Shown one piece after another: positions 1 to 11,200 of a stretch of DNA of 64,000 nucleotides; positions within the stretch are counted from its first letter, which is position 1, and the number at the start of each line of letters is the position of its first letter. This DNA comes from Pieris napi (Eukaryota > Arthropoda > Insecta > Lepidoptera > Pieridae). The notes under the pieces were generated by a model that saw only the letters and a program-made list of their open reading frames with translations, made no database searches and had not been told where the DNA came from. The translations under genes were made by a program, and so were the position numbers. The DNA is taken from NCBI RefSeq assembly GCF_905475465.1, contig NC_062241.1, positions 12,586,001-12,650,000 on the forward strand. Reading direction: 5' to 3'.

Positions 1-526
1 CATGCAAGCTTGAGCTTATCGATATTTTATTAAGGTATACATATATATATATATTATTTAGGAATTTTGACGTATACGAATGTGTGTAAATATCATTTTG
101 TACATCAACTTATACGTGAACAAACCAATTATTAATTTGACTTTATTATTATTATGAAGTATCAATAATTATGGTAATCCACCTTAATACGCTTGTTTAA
201 AACAATATACAAACCTTTACACATTATAAAATAAAACTGTTTAATTGCAATTTAAACGTTGCCAAATATGCCAATAAAATCTTGCTAATAAAACAACGTC
301 GGTATTTTTGTGTATGGCGGCTACATACGCTCCCACGCAGTGATTTGCTAAAGGATATTTGGGCTGTCTGCACCGCAGTTCATATACCTCTTCGTGTTTA
401 ATTTCTCAGAAGACCAATTATTTTTATGTATTTTTCTTATTATGTAGGCGGAGTTAGATATCTCGGTTGCAAAACTTGAAAATGCAATTCTTTATTACCC
501 CGTAATGAAAATAACTACTACTAGAA

Positions 527-728
527 CAGTGTTGGCCTAGTCGCAACTCTCATCCCTAAGGTCGTAGGTTCGATTCCCGGCTGTGCGCCAATGGACTTTA
601 TTTCTATGTGCGCATTTAAGATTCGCTCGAATGGTGAAGGAAAATATCGACAAAATGTCGACAGCGTGTGTCAAGCACAAAACAAATACAGAAATCTGAG
701 GTCAAAAAAGGTTGTAGCGCCACTGATT
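527..728 (+). repeat. tRNA-derived SINE, somewhat degraded
   Basis: It opens with a tRNA-like head (GTTGGCCTAG) and a pol III B-box-like GGTTCGATTCCC at about 569-580. The body contains GCGCATTTAAGATTCGCTCG and GGTGAAGGAAAA, and it ends in GGTTGTAGCGCCACTGATTT. The same order recurs at 58163-58472 and, on the other strand, at 52390-52640 and 60345-60520. It is an old, unselected copy, not a tRNA gene. Confidence 0.8.
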
Positions 729-897
729 TTTTTTAATGAAAATATCACGAAAATTTGATAATTTAATCTCATTTATTCCTATTTATTTCCTTCACCCATC
801 ATTAGAAAAGTGTTAATATAAATATATAAAAAATACATACACTTAAATATTTATATAGAAATAATTATATATGTTTATATTTTTTTTCAAGGACCTC

Positions 898-1240
898 TTA
901 TAGAGATAGAATAGGCATCCTCCAACTGGAAACTCCAATTTTCTTTTCCCTGGTGACCCTTTCCTATCTGGTTACCCTGTTTGTTCTTGCAACGGTATGG
1001 CCCACCCATTTCCACTAAGGTTTTAGCAATGGGATATCAATAACTTTTGTTTTGTTCCTGATTTCTGTACTTCTTATTCCTTTAGTTTTAAATTTAGTAC
1101 ACTACGTTCCATTCTTCGTTGACAAGTTGTTATTTTTTTGTCGGTGTTCGAATCATACCTTTATCCATGATTTACTACCGTAAGAAAGACATGGCAATAT
1201 ATACGTGTCTAAGACTTTCTTCTTTAAGTATGGTGGTATA
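898..1240 (-). pseudogene. Decayed RTE-type LINE reverse transcriptase, C-terminal part
   Basis: Read on the minus strand, the segment gives KKKVLDTYILPCLSYGSKSW, then (after frame breaks) KGIRSTEIRNKTKVID and KWKWVGHTVARTNRVTR. This is the order of the region downstream of the reverse transcriptase catalytic core in RTE-clade LINEs: the Leu-Tyr-Gly-x-x-x-Trp block, then an RNxxIRxxT-like block, then the W-x-W-x-GH-x-AR block. Several in-frame stops show it is dead. The match rests on remembered family patterns and was not aligned. Confidence 0.6.
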
Positions 1241-3439
1241 TCTGCTTTCGGGACTTCTTTATATCCCCACAACTTGTTCCATGACAACCTAGGTCGCCTA
1301 TCGACTTCATGATTCCGTGACTTTTTCAAAGATATTCACGTGAAAACATAGTATATAAGTATTTATTTATTATAAATAGTATATGGCAATATTTATTTTA
1401 CATGTTTAATCCAAATAATGAAGCTTTTTGGATCTTTTCCATACTTAGATTCTATCTATTTATAGAAATAGCAATTGTGGATAAAACAATGTTATCTCAC
1501 AAATCATTTAAGTCTGGACACCGGATCTGTTTCCTGTAAGACGCATTTCCTGCGTCATATGGGATGAATTATTCATTCCACTTGAATACTGTTCAACTGC
1601 GCGCTTCTTTATGTTTGAGGGAGTCGTAACTCTTGCCTTTTTAAGTTGAATTGATTAAGGTAATGCACGTTTAAGTAAAAGTTCTTTAGTGGATATTAAC
1701 GCGTAGTTATTGCTAATCGTCATTCCGAGTGATTTATATGCGTCAAAGTTTAATTTAAATCATTAAGCTTCTATGAAGAAACTTATAATTTATTTAAACA
1801 TCGTTACATTACAAATAAAAATAAATAACATTAATGATTAAGGATGCAACGGGCGGCTCTATCGCTAACAAGCTATCTCTTCCAGGAAACCCTAGTGTGG
1901 AAAATAAGTAATAAAAAATAAAAATACTATGGGCAAAATGCAAGAAGTGTGTCTATAAGAAAATCAACAAAAATAAAATTATAAGTAATTCTGAATTACA
2001 TATACAATTACCAATATTAATCTAAAATAAAAAATAGACTAAAACTAAAAGCTAATTTCACGGTTCAAAAAATTACAATGCAATACAAAAGAATAAGAAA
2101 ATACATGATTACAAGAGTCACAATTGCGCAGGATAGGATATGTGGGTATATAAAATGTATGATTAGGAATATTATTTTTCTTAACCGATACTACTACTTA
2201 ACACTTCTTATATATTCAAAACTCTCACTTTTATTATCTATGTTAAATATTTCACCAGCTATAGGACTTGTTATATTAAGTGGTAGTTAATGAGACTACA
2301 CCTTTGAGACTAATAATTCTCGGGTTTGATAAATGTAACATAATGTAATGATCTTATATACGTAACTTTTAGGTGTAAATATGTATCTACTCAAAATTTT
2401 CCTTCGAGAATATACTTCTACGCATGTAACGACGGCTTTATCCGTCGGGAATAATGGTGGAAAGATTTATGTAGAAAAGACCCAAACTAATTAGTAAACA
2501 CCTATTATGAATCCATTCCAGTTCACCTCAAGTTCATTAGACCTTCGGCCCACCCAAGCTTACGTAACGTAACTTAAAAACAAAAGATATAACCTTTATA
2601 ACCTTCGGTAAAAACGTGTTACATAGGTTTCAATACAAAAGGTTTAGATGTATAGAGACTGACAGGTTTCAGTATATAAATTAATATAAAATTCTGCAAA
2701 TTGTGAATTACATTATTTTATATATATATAAATAAAATATGAATAATGAATATACAGAAAACTTTGTATCGAGCTAAAAATATGTGAGTAGAGCAGTAAT
2801 TTTCCTACTTCCAAAGGTATAAAGACTAATATATTTATATACGCTATAAATTATTATTCCATGTATGTAATACTATTAAGGAAACAAAATTAAGTCAATA
2901 TAATATAGTAAACATTATCTTCCTTCTATGACTTTGTACGCATTAGTGATTGAAAATAATAAAAAACAACTTTATTATAATCTATCTTAATCCCAAATAC
3001 ATATTTGAAGAGGCATTAAAATAGTAAAAGTAGTTCAGTAACAACGCATAAAGCGTTTTACAATGTAAAGGTTTAAACGTAACTGATGTTTGACACGCGG
3101 ATAGTTAATGTAAACTTCTTGCTCACAAACACAAGATTTGAGGCCTTTATCCGAAGTATCACGTTGGCATTATCATACGTGGTCGTGGGTTCGATTCAAA
3201 TGTCCATCAATGTCAAACAAACGGCGCCTCGAAATGTCGGCTCGATGTGATTGTTCAGAGATTTTGTAACAATTAAATGTATATGAATACCTATAAGGTA
3301 AAAGGGTTCTGTGTCAATTATAATTTTGTGATATCATCACGAGATTATGTTTGTTTCTGTAATGAACGTGTATTTGATAGCACGTGAAATGTTAATTATG
3401 TTTAATGATATTTAATTATTATATTACTAGTAATAGTAA

Positions 3440-3607
3440 ACGAGTTGGGAGAAGGCCTATGTCGACAGACAACCTGACCAAAGTGGTTGCTAATAAATTA
3501 TTATTTTAAGCTATGTAAATTAGATTTAAGAATACTACTGTTTAATAAGAATAGCATTTAAGTTAAAAAGGTCAGCGAATAAAGGGCTTTTATTATTATT
3601 ATTATTA
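3440..3607 (+). repeat. Probable LINE 3' tail with (TTA)n end
   Basis: Starting near GAGTTGGGAGAAGGCCTATG, the segment resembles the 3' untranslated end of a lepidopteran LINE. It finishes in AATAAAGGGCTTTTATT followed by a (TTA)n run at about 3588-3606. A short tandem tail instead of poly(A) is typical of CR1/L2/Jockey-like LINEs. No coding part is visible. Confidence 0.4.
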
Positions 3608-4009
3608 CTAGTAAACTAAAAACCATGTTAGATAATTTACTTATAAGCTACAGCCAGCACTTTATCACACAGTATTTTAATGCCATTGAAAGATATAGGA
3701 AAATCTTTAAAAGAACCGTCGTAGTAACATTTCCAAAAAACTAAAATGGCAACAATGATTGCATATCCAATTATCTTTATGATGATTCGATAATTCTCAT
3801 TTGAAGAAATGAACATAAATTCGTATACAATTTCGTCAAGACATCTTGTTCCATCCGTTTATGGCAGCTGTAATAACCATCGGAACGCTTTTAGCGAGAA
3901 AGGCTCGGAATTGTGACGGCTTAAATTAAAAAATCGTTTTATTTTATATTTTAAGTGTTTCAGACTTGTTTATGTTTAAATCGGTCCACGTTTGTTTTAA
4001 ATACAACTA

Positions 4010-4721
4010 CAGTCAAAACCGTTTATAACGACATCGTTTACAACGACCTATCGGTTATTACAACCAGATTGTATGGTCCCGTCCGAATCCCTAGTAAACT
4101 ATTCAGTAAACAAACCGCTTATAACAACATCGGATACAGCGACATATCGCTTACAACGACGAAATTTTATCGATATTCATCGGCTATAACGACCAACCGC
4201 TTCTTGTCTCAGCAAAACAAAACAATACAATCGATTTTAAATCTTATTTAAAGGCATTGAATGAATATTTAGGCATATTATTACCTACGCACTTTCTCTC
4301 AACGAACAGTTTCAGCCAACAACGATTTCGGAGGCTGTAACAATTTTGCAAAAATTTGTTGCCTTTAACAAACAGTTTGATACTGGTGATACTCATACCT
4401 TAAGGAGTATGAAACGTAAAATGCAAAAAATATTTGAGACTGGACCAAAATGATTGATTACTTTTGTACCTAATTATTTCGTAATAAATATTTTTGTTTC
4501 TTTTTTGACTCGTTTACATATTATAATATTAACATACCATATTATAACCCATACCTACCTATTCTAGATATCTAACTATGATAATATAACTTGTAGATAC
4601 TGTACATACATATTAACTATACCTGTGTATATATAATATATGACATTGCTTATAACGACTATCGGATATAACGTCGGCAACTATACGGTCCCTTCAATGT
4701 CGTTATAACCGGTTTTGACTG
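4010..4721 (+). mobile_element. Tigger/pogo-type Tc1-mariner element, internally deleted
   Basis: The 712-bp element starts CAGTCAAAACCGTTTATAAC and ends in the near-perfect inverse (GTTATAACCGGTTTTGACTG). TA dinucleotides flank it at 4008-4009 and 4722-4723, the target site used by Tc1/mariner elements. Further subterminal copies of the TATAACGAC motif follow the left end. Inside lies a remnant of the transposase C-terminus, so this is a deletion derivative of an autonomous element. It cannot move by itself. Confidence 0.8.
4304..4453 (+). pseudogene. Remnant of Tigger-like transposase C-terminus
   Basis: An open frame of 49 codons plus stop contains TISEAVTILQKFVAFNKQFD and DTGDTHTLRSMKRKMQKIFE. 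The pattern 'TI.EA...L..F......D..D...L......K....' is that of the tail of pogo/Tigger transposases. The DDE catalytic core and the DNA-binding part are missing. The position inside the inverted repeats at 4010-4721 supports the call. Confidence 0.6.
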
Positions 4722-4858
4722 TATATACATATAATTGTTTTAAATACGCAAAGATTTCATTTTGCTTTCAGGAATGTCACAAGATTTACTATGAAATCTA
4801 TGAAAACAAAGATTATCTTGTTACGAAAATATGAATTAAAGTTATTTATATATAAGTA

Positions 4859-5152
4859 CTAGTCATGGGGACCACCATGCTTTTTTGGTGGTGATGCCAT
4901 TAAATTGTAGCTTATGTGAAACGTTGGTACTTTCAACACAGCGCCATCTGTTAGAATTGTGACTATCAAATAATTAACAAATAATTTGCAATAAAATATA
5001 TATACGGGTATAAATTGAGATGTAAGCTATCCTATCTTTTAAGTTAGATCAAACCGCACACGGTGTGCTAATTTGATTGAAATCGGTTCAGTAGTTTAGG
5101 AATCCAAAGCGGACAAACAACGTGACGCGTAATTTTTATATATATATTAAGA
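4859..5152 (-). mobile_element. Non-autonomous Helitron (lepidopteran short type)
   Basis: Read on the minus strand, the element starts TCTTAATATATATATAAA just after an A and ends in ATGACTAG just before a T. These are the Helitron hallmarks: 5' TC, 3' CTRR, insertion between A and T. The interior includes the sequence around 5040-5120 often seen in lepidopteran Helitron copies. A short GGTGGT/ACCACC palindrome near 4870-4895 would serve as the 3' hairpin. No coding capacity. Confidence 0.65.
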
Positions 5153-6139
5153 TATTAGAATTATATGCACACACTTCACTTTAATCATGAAGTCCCGAAG
5201 CTAACTATTAAAACTTTGCAAAGTAAATTAACGCGAACTTGGTGATTTAGTTTCATAACTGAACCGTCTTACATGCATGCTATATAGCTTTATATAACTT
5301 CGATAAGTTGCCAAACCTGTCAATAATAAAATTATATAGATTTTAAAAGATAAAATGATAAGTTAATGAAACGTTGCTTGAAACCATAAATAATTATTAA
5401 TACATAATAGCCGACGTTTTAAGATCGCTCGTCAGATATGTATTTAAATAATGAAACGTAAATATTCCATTTCAATTTTTTATTTCTTTCGATTGATTAA
5501 TTTTGAGTTTAACAAAATCATCACGTGCAAGAGAACCTGCCGAATTAAAGTCAAAATCTATTTAGTTATTTAGGGAGTTTAGTATTAAGTAAAACCTTTT
5601 AAAGAAATAAACTTTTTTTCATAGCTTTCACAAAAGCTTAATCGTTGGCTAAGAGCCTGTTAGGCACGTTGAACGCTATCTTTCGGTCTAGACTTTGGAC
5701 ACAACGAATTGACCTAGATGTGGGAAATCGATTCCACTATACAATTTACTTGTTTATTTAACAGTCAACTCGCGTAGAAAATTCTATTTTCTAGCAAACA
5801 ACGGCGATGCAAATTTTAATGGAACGCTTATGTAAACGTTTTATTTTATTTGTATTATGGGAAAATATTATAAAGATACACCTATTAAAACCTGGGCTCA
5901 ATATCAAAGTATGGTTTACATCTACACTCTTAACTTGTCTCGTATTTTACATTTAATTTTTGAAATAACATTCTAGCTTTTATAATCATTTTTAAAATAA
6001 AGAAAATTAGGTTAGAAATAAATGGTGTCGGGCCATTTCGATTTTACTTAAAGCACCACACACCATTTTAGCTTACACACATAAAATTAAAATAATTTTA
6101 TTTTTGTTAAAATTTATTTTTTTATTTTATTTTTTACAG

Positions 6140-6262
6140 TGAAGGAAAACATCCAAAAAGTCGAACTACCTACTTACATAGCTTTTAGATTGAAAAATGA
6201 GCATGAAACAGATTCAAAATCTGAGGCCCAGACCTTTAAGAGGTTGTAGCGCCACTGATTAT
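6140..6262 (+). repeat. 3' part of a SINE
   Basis: CAGTGAAGGAAAACATCC is followed by AGCATGAAACAGATTC and GGTTGTAGCGCCACTGATTA. This matches the body and tail of the SINE family at 527-728 and 58163-58472. The tRNA-like head is missing. Confidence 0.65.
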
Positions 6263-6956
6263 ATATGTATTATGCAAAAGTATGTTTTTTTTATTATTAC
6301 GCCACGCGTTATAGTTGCGGTACGCTTGTCGTGGCGTTAAAACCCTAAAAGGGTACAATAACGCAGATACCTGTTTAAAAGCTTAGAATATTTTAAAACT
6401 AGATGGAAACAATTGAACTTTTCAGTTTACTGCCCACTGAACTTGCCAACTCAATTTTTCAATTGAAACGTCGAAACAAAGTTATGAAGCCAAGTAACCT
6501 ATACCCTGTATACGATTTGAGTCACGTAGAGATCCACCCACGTACCTAGAAATCGTGACTTAGGACCAGTTTCACTAAATCCTATTTCCTGATCTTCAGA
6601 TATCTGACGCACTAGTATTCAGGAGTCCTTTGTAAACTATTATGTATAACGTTATAACGAAAAATTCGCTACATTTGTTTGGTTTAACACAAAACCCATA
6701 TATGAATTCATGTAACAATGAAATATTTTCATATTTAGACATCAACAACGTACTTAATTGTAATTGTTTTTATAATCAGCTTACAAAACTAACCTATTGA
6801 AGTGCCGAAATTTCTAAGAAAGACACCTGAGGTCATAAACAGCCTTCTCGCCTTTGTTATTGTTAATTGTATTACAGGTGTGCTATTATTCTTAGATTAC
6901 ATTGCCTGTAGGAAATTTTGGTCTCAGTTATAAACGCACCCTTGTCACCTATTTAT

Positions 6957-6963
<7 letters not shown>

Positions 6964-7000
<37 letters not shown>
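6964..7000. repeat. (TA)n microsatellite
   Basis: A nearly pure run of about 18 TA units. It is probably variable in length between individuals. Confidence 0.95.
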
Positions 7001-7003
<3 letters not shown>

Positions 7004-7872
7004 TATTGTAATTTACCAATTTGGTGTTTTTTCTCTTTCCTCCGTATAACGAAGAAAAATGCTCGGTCTCTTGACATTGGTTATAAAGAGTTGAACTGTG
7101 CCTACAATTATTATTATTTTTAAATACGACCTCATTATTATTCTCTTCTAAGAGAATACACCAAACAAATGCTTAAATCTGTCGATTTACACTGCTTTCA
7201 CAAGTTATGGTTAGGCGTAGACAGAAAGCTATACATTACGTTAGTTACATAAGTAATTAAGTTGTTGAGTATAAAATGATGCGTTTTTAACCGATTAGAA
7301 AAAAATACAGAAAAATAATTAGACTTGTAATTTTGACGCTTAAGTAAGTATATCACCTTATCTTATAAATCCACTTTATTTAACAGCTAAGTAGTTACAC
7401 CAGCAATCGGTGAAACTAAGTTTGAAAAGTACAATTGAATATCAGAACTTCACGAAAGTTTCGCCAAGTTTTCCTGATCTGTTATTGACTTTCTCTCTCT
7501 CACAATCAAATAAATTATGTGGATCCGCATACAGATTAAAAGTAGTAGTAGTATTACACTTAAATTTAAAAGTCTATAGGTTTAATTATTCTAGATTTAA
7601 TTATCACGGCTCGGGCGTATTATATAGTTATGACTTAATAAGGCGACCGTAATCGCTTATTATTTTAAATTTGTTTGCCTAATATCATAACTCATTCCAA
7701 GTATATTTTTGGTTATCTGACTGGGCTGTTTACCTTACACCGTTCACGCACTATATTTGACAGAATTAATTTAATGTTAACTTTTTAGAAATGCAAATGA
7801 ACTTAAATACGATGTTGTTACTGTACCCACATAAAGCTTTTTAAGACTGAGTGAAAGAACTTGCCATACTCA

Positions 7873-7960
7873 AACTCAAAATATCTTTATTCATATAGGT
7901 AAACAAATACACTTATTAACGTCAAAAAAACGTTAAATTAATTTTAAATTTACATTTAGC
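7873..7960 (-). repeat. LINE 3'-end fragment (same family as 8284 and 58745)
   Basis: AAATATCTTTATTCATATAGGTAA followed by ACACTTATTAACGTCAAAAA is shared with the copies at 8284-8445 and 58745-58925. The ATTCATATAGGTAACACAAT core with an upstream CTTTATT (AATAAAG on the minus strand) suggests the 3' end of an antisense LINE. Confidence 0.5.
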
Positions 7961-8137
7961 GCTCTAAGAATTCTAATTAAAGATGATAACTTACGATGAA
8001 GACTTCTATTTATGTTTATATTAGATTTTATTATTATATTAAAAAATTGAATAAAAACACCCTACCAATTTAGTATTTTGCCTTCCATGCCTAAATTTGA
8101 TGTCGACGAAATGTAATGAGTTTTTTTTTAATTTCAG

Positions 8138-8277
8138 TTTTGTTAAGTGAGACAATATTAACAGACGACATGTTAGAGAACAAAACTCTGAAGATTACGG
8201 ACTTTGGTCTTGCCCGGGAGGTCTACAAAACGACAAGAATGTCTGCAGCGGGGACTTACGCCTGGATGCCACCTGAG
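8138..8277 (+). CDS. slpr: slpr exon A: DFG motif and activation loop
   Basis: The exon follows the acceptor TTTCAG and ends CCACCTGAG before gttagt (phase 0). It encodes the magnesium-binding DFG and the activation segment with TTRMSAAGTYAW. The usual APE motif reads PPE here (WMPPE). A LINE tail starts about six bases past the donor. Confidence 0.92.
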
Positions 8278-11200
8278 GTTAGTCAAAAAGTCAAAACTCC
8301 TTTATTCATATAGGTAACACAATGTACACTTATGAACGTCAAAAAAGAAATATACATTTACTGCCACTTCTCAAATCAAGGGCGTAGAACGAAGGAAGAG
8401 AAGAACTGGCAATAAACTCTCCGCCTCTCTTTTTAATAGCTATCTAACAAGTAATGAGGATTATAAAAAAGTTTTATTAAACTTTAAAAAAAAAGGATGA
8501 CTTCATGAATATAAATATAAGAGAGCAAGGGTTATCATAGAATGTTTTTTATTGTTTTTTAAAACGGCGATTTTTATTGTTTATTTTTTACAATCTTTCT
8601 AAAAAATTTGATATTTGTATCCATATTTCTTTAAAATTAGGACTGAACAAACCTCAACAAAACTTCCAGGTGATAAAGAACTCGACGTTTTCCCACGCGT
8701 CAGACGTCTGGTCATATGGGGTTTTACTTTGGGAACTACTCACGGGCGAGACACCTTATAAGGGCATCGATGCGTTAGCGGTCGCTTATGGGGTCGCCGT
8801 CAACAAACTCACGCTGCCCATACCCAGTACGTGCCCGGAGCCTTGGAGAGTGCTTATGGAAGGTAAGGGGATGAAAATGTTTCATATTTTTTCTCTTTGG
8901 TAGTACATTAACATGTTTTACTTAGCTTTTTGTATTCGAGGATAGAAAGAAAAGACGAGGTACTTGCTACTGAAGAGAACAGCGCCTTGACCCACACATG
9001 TAGTTAAATCAAGAGTTTGTCATAGTTTAACGTAGAGATGTTATGGATATGTTATTTCGGATCTGGATACGGATATGGATATAGAAATAAAATTATATCG
9101 ATTTGCGATACGGTTACAGATTTTTAATTATTTCGGATTATCCGTTAGTTTCGATTACGGTTATTAGATTGAAGTGAAATATAAATACAAATACATAGTA
9201 TGTAATGATTTAGTTCTATTTAGATTTTAGACTCTTATTATTATTATACCGCTTCGAAACTATCCGAAACGAAATGGAGCTCCATAACATCCCTGGTTTA
9301 ACGTACAAACTCTGTTGTCAAATCTGTTTAAAAGTTTTAGAGTTATGATACCATAAGCTGTAAGACTTCTCATACAAACTTTTGCTCCGCATCAGGTCCC
9401 TGTATTAGTATATTGTTTGACATAGTATTTTGTATTGATAATTAAAATGAGCATATAAAAAAATATGTATACTCAACATAATTTACAATCTATTGCATTC
9501 ATATTCCAGCCTGCTGGCATTCGAACCCTCGAGAACGGCCGTTATTCCCTGAAATCCTGGAACAGCTGGATCGGATCAGACAATCAGAATTCACCCGCGC
9601 ACCTCACGAAAGTTTTCACACAATGCAAGATGGATGGAGGATAGAAATTGAAGAGGTTCTGAGGGATCTAAGGAGAAAAGAGAAGGTAAGGGAGGTTTAC
9701 GGACTGGCGGTACCAAAAAGTTATGTGTTCGGCAGACTTGGAAGTTAATTTATCTTTTTGATGTTTCAGAAAAAAATAATATTTGATAATAGTTCTATTA
9801 TAATAAGAGGAGGTAATTTTTGCCTGTAATCTTGTCTGTTTGTGTCATTGCATTTTTCATTAAACAATATATGTATAACTTAAACATATCAACATATTTA
9901 ATTGTTGTAACAGCGTAGAGTATTATGTATTATAATTACAATAAAATAATGCAAATTGTCTTCTATCTGCTTACACATAGGAATGCAAAACTATAGAAGA
10001 GGTTAGTGCTACTAACTCATAGTATTTCTGTTGTAACTTTTAATGTAGTATATAATGTATTAAGTGTGTTTAACCGCTTGGATTGTAGATTTTTTGTAGA
10101 TGTAAGAAAGTTAAATATTTATTTTGAATTATTATTTCTTTGCAAATATGTATTACTGTTAAGGAAATAGAGAACAGAATCTCTGGTAATAGTAATAAAT
10201 TGCAAATGACATCTATCTGGTATTTGTAGAAATTCTATAATCCCCAAATGCATGACGTAGACATCTATTTTTATTTTGTTTCTCCACAATTTAAACCTAC
10301 AACCTCTAGGCCATATGCCATGTGCATAATCTCCAAGCTATGTAAGCAGTTGCTGTCATTTTGTATTATATAATCAAAGATAAAAGAGAGTATGAAAATA
10401 AATCTATGATTTCAATATTACTGATTATATTTGTCAATTAAATATAAGTTATTACACTGACTCAAGAGCTAAAATCAATAAACTCCAGTTTCAGACATGG
10501 GTGCCTCAAGGAGGCATTAATAAAAATTAATTTAATCAATATAATTATATTTTTTTTCAATCTGTTGCTCATAGACTAAAAAAGTAACCCTATTTTTTTT
10601 AAATTGCTTGCCTGGATTTGTTTGACGGTCATTTACAGAAATATTTTGATATTTCAGGAGCTTCGATGTCGCGAAGAAGAACTCACCAGAGCCCAGCTCC
10701 AGCAGAGGCTGGTAGAACAGAACCTCGCGCAGAAAGAGAGGGAGTTGGAGATGAGAGAGATCGATCTGGCAGCTCGTGAATTGCACATACTAATATTCGC
10801 TAGTAATATGTCGCAACAACCGCCGCAGCCTAACAAACGGAAAGGTAAGACGGCTTTTAAAAAAAAATTGTCATTTGTAAATAATAATTATGTTTAAAAA
10901 TTGAATGCATCACATGTTTATATCATGTTTAAAAAAAAACACTATAACAAAATGATAACAATTAAAATGTATTTATTTATTGCAATTAAAATATAGTGTC
11001 CTTGAAGAATCGTTAATTATTTATATAATAGATAACCAGTAACCCTGCAATTATATGAGTTTTAACCTCAGATTGCCGAAAATATAAAATTTTCGAAGAT
11101 ACATTTTTTAGATAATTTTAAAAATTTCATAGACAACTAGGTGGGCCTATTTTTGTCTATGAAATTTTTCTTCTGTTTTTGACACATGTCATCGATTTTT

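Larger units (their letters stand above)
1..8137. other. Upstream intron of slpr, repeat-rich
   Basis: I find no coding exon here. The first visible slpr exon begins at 8138 and starts in mid-codon, so this stretch is intron, or intron plus unseen 5' parts. It is strongly AT-rich and holds a SINE, a decayed RTE reverse transcriptase, a Tigger-type DNA transposon, a Helitron, LINE tails and a TA microsatellite, all listed separately. The open frames in it are short and chance-like. Confidence 0.6.

Noticed and set aside
3955..4251. 98-codon frame with repeated YNDI-like motifs
   Set aside because: It runs through the left inverted end of the Tigger element. The repeats are its subterminal TATAACGAC motifs.
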